A stretch of DNA of 64,000 bases, from positions 1 through 64,000 of the forward strand of contig NZ_STFX01000001.1 in the NCBI RefSeq assembly GCF_005222915.1, given 5' to 3'. The stretch is from Rhizobium sp. FKL33 (GTDB taxonomy: Bacteria; Pseudomonadota; Alphaproteobacteria; Rhizobiales; Rhizobiaceae). A program made the translations under genes and the position numbers. Position 1 is the stretch's first letter, and the number at the start of each line of letters is the position of its first letter. Below the pieces are notes generated by a model, which was given only the letters and a program-made list of their open reading frames with translations, ran no database searches and had not been told where the DNA came from. This document shows positions 62,317 to 64,000 of this stretch, one piece after another.

Positions 62317-63246
62317 CTTGAACAGATAGAGCGCGCCGGACACGCTGGCGACTGAGATCACCGTGGTGATCAGCACCGCCGCCGAGGCGCGCTCCTGCCA
62401 GACGCCATATTGCTGGGCGATGACGAAAACATTGGTCGCTGTCGGCAGCGCGGCGAGCAGCACCGCCGTTTCCACCCAGATCGCCGGGTAATCGCCTGTG
62501 GCGCTCATCGCTAGATACATCAGCGCCGGCAGCACGGCGAGCTTCAAGGGCGCCAGAGCATAGATCTCCTGCGGCACGCGTTTGAGCGGCCGCAGCGCCA
62601 GCGTCACGCCCATGGCAAACAGCGCGCAGGGGGCGGCGGCCAGCGCCAGATTGTCGATCATGGTCTCAAGCACGCGCGGCGCGGAAAAACCGGTCGCGGC
62701 GGCGGCAAAGCCCGCGGCGGTGGCGATGATGAAGGGATGGGTGACGATTTTACGTCCGACATCTTTGGCCAGCGTCAGCGGCGGGCGCTTTTCCTGCCCG
62801 TCAAAGGCCATCAGCGCCGGCGCCGCGATGAAATGCGCCATGTTCTCGAAGGCGAAGATCAGCGCCAGCGGCAGCGCCGCCTGTTCGCCGAAGGCGGCGA
62901 GCGCCAGTCCCGGGCCGAGATAGCCGATATTGCCATAGCAGGCGGCGAGCGCCTGTATGGTCGATTCGCCAACCGGGCTGCGGCTTATGAGGCGCGCGAA
63001 CAGGAAGGCGATCGCGAACACCGTATAGGTGGCGGCGAGGCTCGTGAGGATGAAGTCGAAGCGGGTGAGATCGGCGATCGGCGTGCGGCCGATGATCTTG
63101 AAGAACAGCGCCGGCAGGGCGATGTAGACGATGAAGAAATTCAGCCAGCCCAGCGCCGCCGCATCGAGCTTCCTCAGCCGACCCGAGATATAGCCGAGCA
63201 GAATCAGGCCGAAGAACGGAATGACGAGGGCGGAGATCTCGGCCAT
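62284..63246 (-). CDS. AEC family transporter
   Basis: 320 residues, about ten membrane helices. LVIPFFGLILLGYISGRL at the start, then YIALPALFFKIIG, ACYGNIGYLGPGLALAAFG and ATNVFVIAQQYG match the auxin-efflux-carrier family. Substrate not known. It overlaps the UbiH-like gene tail and lies 12 bases after the ccdA stop, on the same strand. Confidence 0.9.
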   Translation of the reverse strand: MAEISALVIPFFGLILLGYISGRLRKLDAAALGWLNFFIVYIALPALFFKIIGRTPIADLTRFDFILTSLAATYTVFAIAFLFARLISRSPVGESTIQALAACYGNIGYLGPGLALAAFGEQAALPLALIFAFENMAHFIAAPALMAFDGQEKRPPLTLAKDVGRKIVTHPFIIATAAGFAAAATGFSAPRVLETMIDNLALAAAPCALFAMGVTLALRPLKRVPQEIYALAPLKLAVLPALMYLAMSATGDYPAIWVETAVLLAALPTATNVFVIAQQYGVWQERASAAVLITTVISVASVSGALYLFKSGALPPDLFP

Positions 63247-63258
63247 GCTCCCGCTTTC

Positions 63259-64000
63259 TCAGCCGATCCGCGACAGGATCGGGAAGGTTTGCTGGAACCA
63301 GATGGCGACGTCGCCGATATAGCCGAAGATGAAGGCGAGGCCAGTCAGCACGAGAAGCGCCCCGAGCGCCTTTTCCACCAGCCCGAGATGACGGCGGAAG
63401 CGGGTGAGGAAGGCGAGGAACGCCCCGGAGAAGCCGGCCGCCAGCCAGAAGGGCAAAGCCAGCCCCAGCGAATAGACCGACAGCAGCGCTGCACCCTGGC
63501 CCACCGTGTCGCTCGCCGCCGCGACGCCGAGAATGGCCCCGAGAATCGGGCCGATGCAAGGCGTCCAGCCGAAGGCGAAAGCGAGGCCCATCACATAGGC
63601 CCCGGTCCAGGTGGCCGGCCTGCCGCCCGACTGGAAGCGCGCCTCGCGCGAGAAGAACGGGATGCGCACGAGGCCGAGGAAATTCAGCCCCATCAGGATG
63701 ATCAGCAGACCGCCGATCTGGGCGAGAATGTCGATATGCTGGCGCAGCGCCATGCCGATGGAGCTCGCGCTTGCGCCGAGCGCGATGAAGACGGTGGAAA
63801 AGCCGAGCGTGAAGAAGACCGAGGCGATCATCACCGAGCGGCGCGGCCGGCGATTCCCCGTCGTCTGGTCGGGATTGGCGAATTCATCGATCGATACGCC
63901 CGCCATATAACAGAGATAGGGCGGAACCAGCGGCAGCACGCAGGGAGACAGGAAGGACAGGGCGCCGGCGATCAGCGCGCTCAGATAGGAAATATCGGCG
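63259..64000 (-). CDS. ccdA: Cytochrome c biogenesis protein CcdA (5' end outside window)
   Basis: At least 247 residues seen; the gene runs past position 64000. The frame from 64000 reads ISYLSALIAGALSFLSPCVL then PLVPPYLCYMAG, so the start ATG at 63939 would be internal and is not used. Conserved cysteines: SPCVLP and GWTPCIGP. Six helices expected. It carries electrons from thioredoxin across the membrane for cytochrome c maturation. Confidence 0.93.
   Translation of the reverse strand, partial: ADISYLSALIAGALSFLSPCVLPLVPPYLCYMAGVSIDEFANPDQTTGNRRPRRSVMIASVFFTLGFSTVFIALGASASSIGMALRQHIDILAQIGGLLIILMGLNFLGLVRIPFFSREARFQSGGRPATWTGAYVMGLAFAFGWTPCIGPILGAILGVAAASDTVGQGAALLSVYSLGLALPFWLAAGFSGAFLAFLTRFRRHLGLVEKALGALLVLTGLAFIFGYIGDVAIWFQQTFPILSRIG

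Overview
The window is chromosomal DNA of an alphaproteobacterium, most likely a Hyphomicrobiales (Rhizobiales) member near the Rhizobiaceae. The basis is gene content and order: pyrB - inactive pyrC homologue - plsY - dprA - topA - rnr - DUF983 - MFS - rpmG on one strand, an ATP12 chaperone / HAD / RluC cluster, an ETC complex I accessory subunit, a two-domain cold-shock protein next to DUF192, and GC-rich codon use throughout the core. No species call is possible from sequence alone.

Layout. 1-1006: AT-rich leftover ending in the 3' tail of an Mrr-like restriction endonuclease, then a gene-poor spacer. 1007-14041: chemoreceptor, secreted histidine phosphatase, membrane-anchored glutamate-synthase-like FMN enzyme, DegP-type protease overlapping rarA, a glycosyltransferase-like gene, fghA, then a leftward set of lipoprotein, ATP12, HAD phosphatase, RluC and CrcB. 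14150-15353: a small AT-rich island with one unknown anchored protein behind a near-consensus promoter. 15354-19484: leftward genes for ADP-ribosylglycohydrolase, DUF188, a secreted protein, P1 peptidase and a periplasmic binding protein. 19625-23352: flavin reductase followed by a CoxD/CoxE/split-XdhC maturation set with no molybdenum enzyme nearby. 23364-36399: the conserved rpmG-to-pyrB block, a DMT exporter and a DUF1328 protein. 36599-37902: small genes, tRNA-Arg(TCT), ETC complex I subunit.

38016-57626 is accessory. Three copies of the 3' end of tRNA-Pro (38016, 39777, 57601) divide it into two tandem integrative elements. The inner remnant A (38016-39776) keeps a truncated integrase, a terminator hairpin and a GNAT-toxin-like pair. 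Element B (39777-57626, about 17.8 kb) has an intact tyrosine recombinase and a very tightly overlapped leftward block: portal, two small proteins, protease-capsid fusion, chaperone-like protein, HNH, HTH-repeat protein, head-tail connectors, TerS, TerL and a tape measure carrying a muralytic-like domain. I see no tail tube, baseplate, lysis, replication or classical repressor gene, so B looks more like a capsid-encoding satellite or reduced prophage than a complete phage. A non-coding hub (43127-44401) holds a perfect 22-bp palindrome, nested inverted and direct repeats, and a predicted short RNA. At the integrase-distal end, behind the same terminator hairpin seen in A, sits a two-gene cargo (DUF4747-like protein plus four-helix membrane protein) that resembles an anti-phage module and is the best candidate here for an undescribed system.

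57604-64000 returns to core genes: tRNA-Pro(TGG), DUF192, double cold-shock protein, gloA, an M15-type lipoprotein peptidase, a UbiH-like monooxygenase, an AEC transporter and the 3' part of ccdA running off the window. All family names come from reading motifs by eye; no database search was run.
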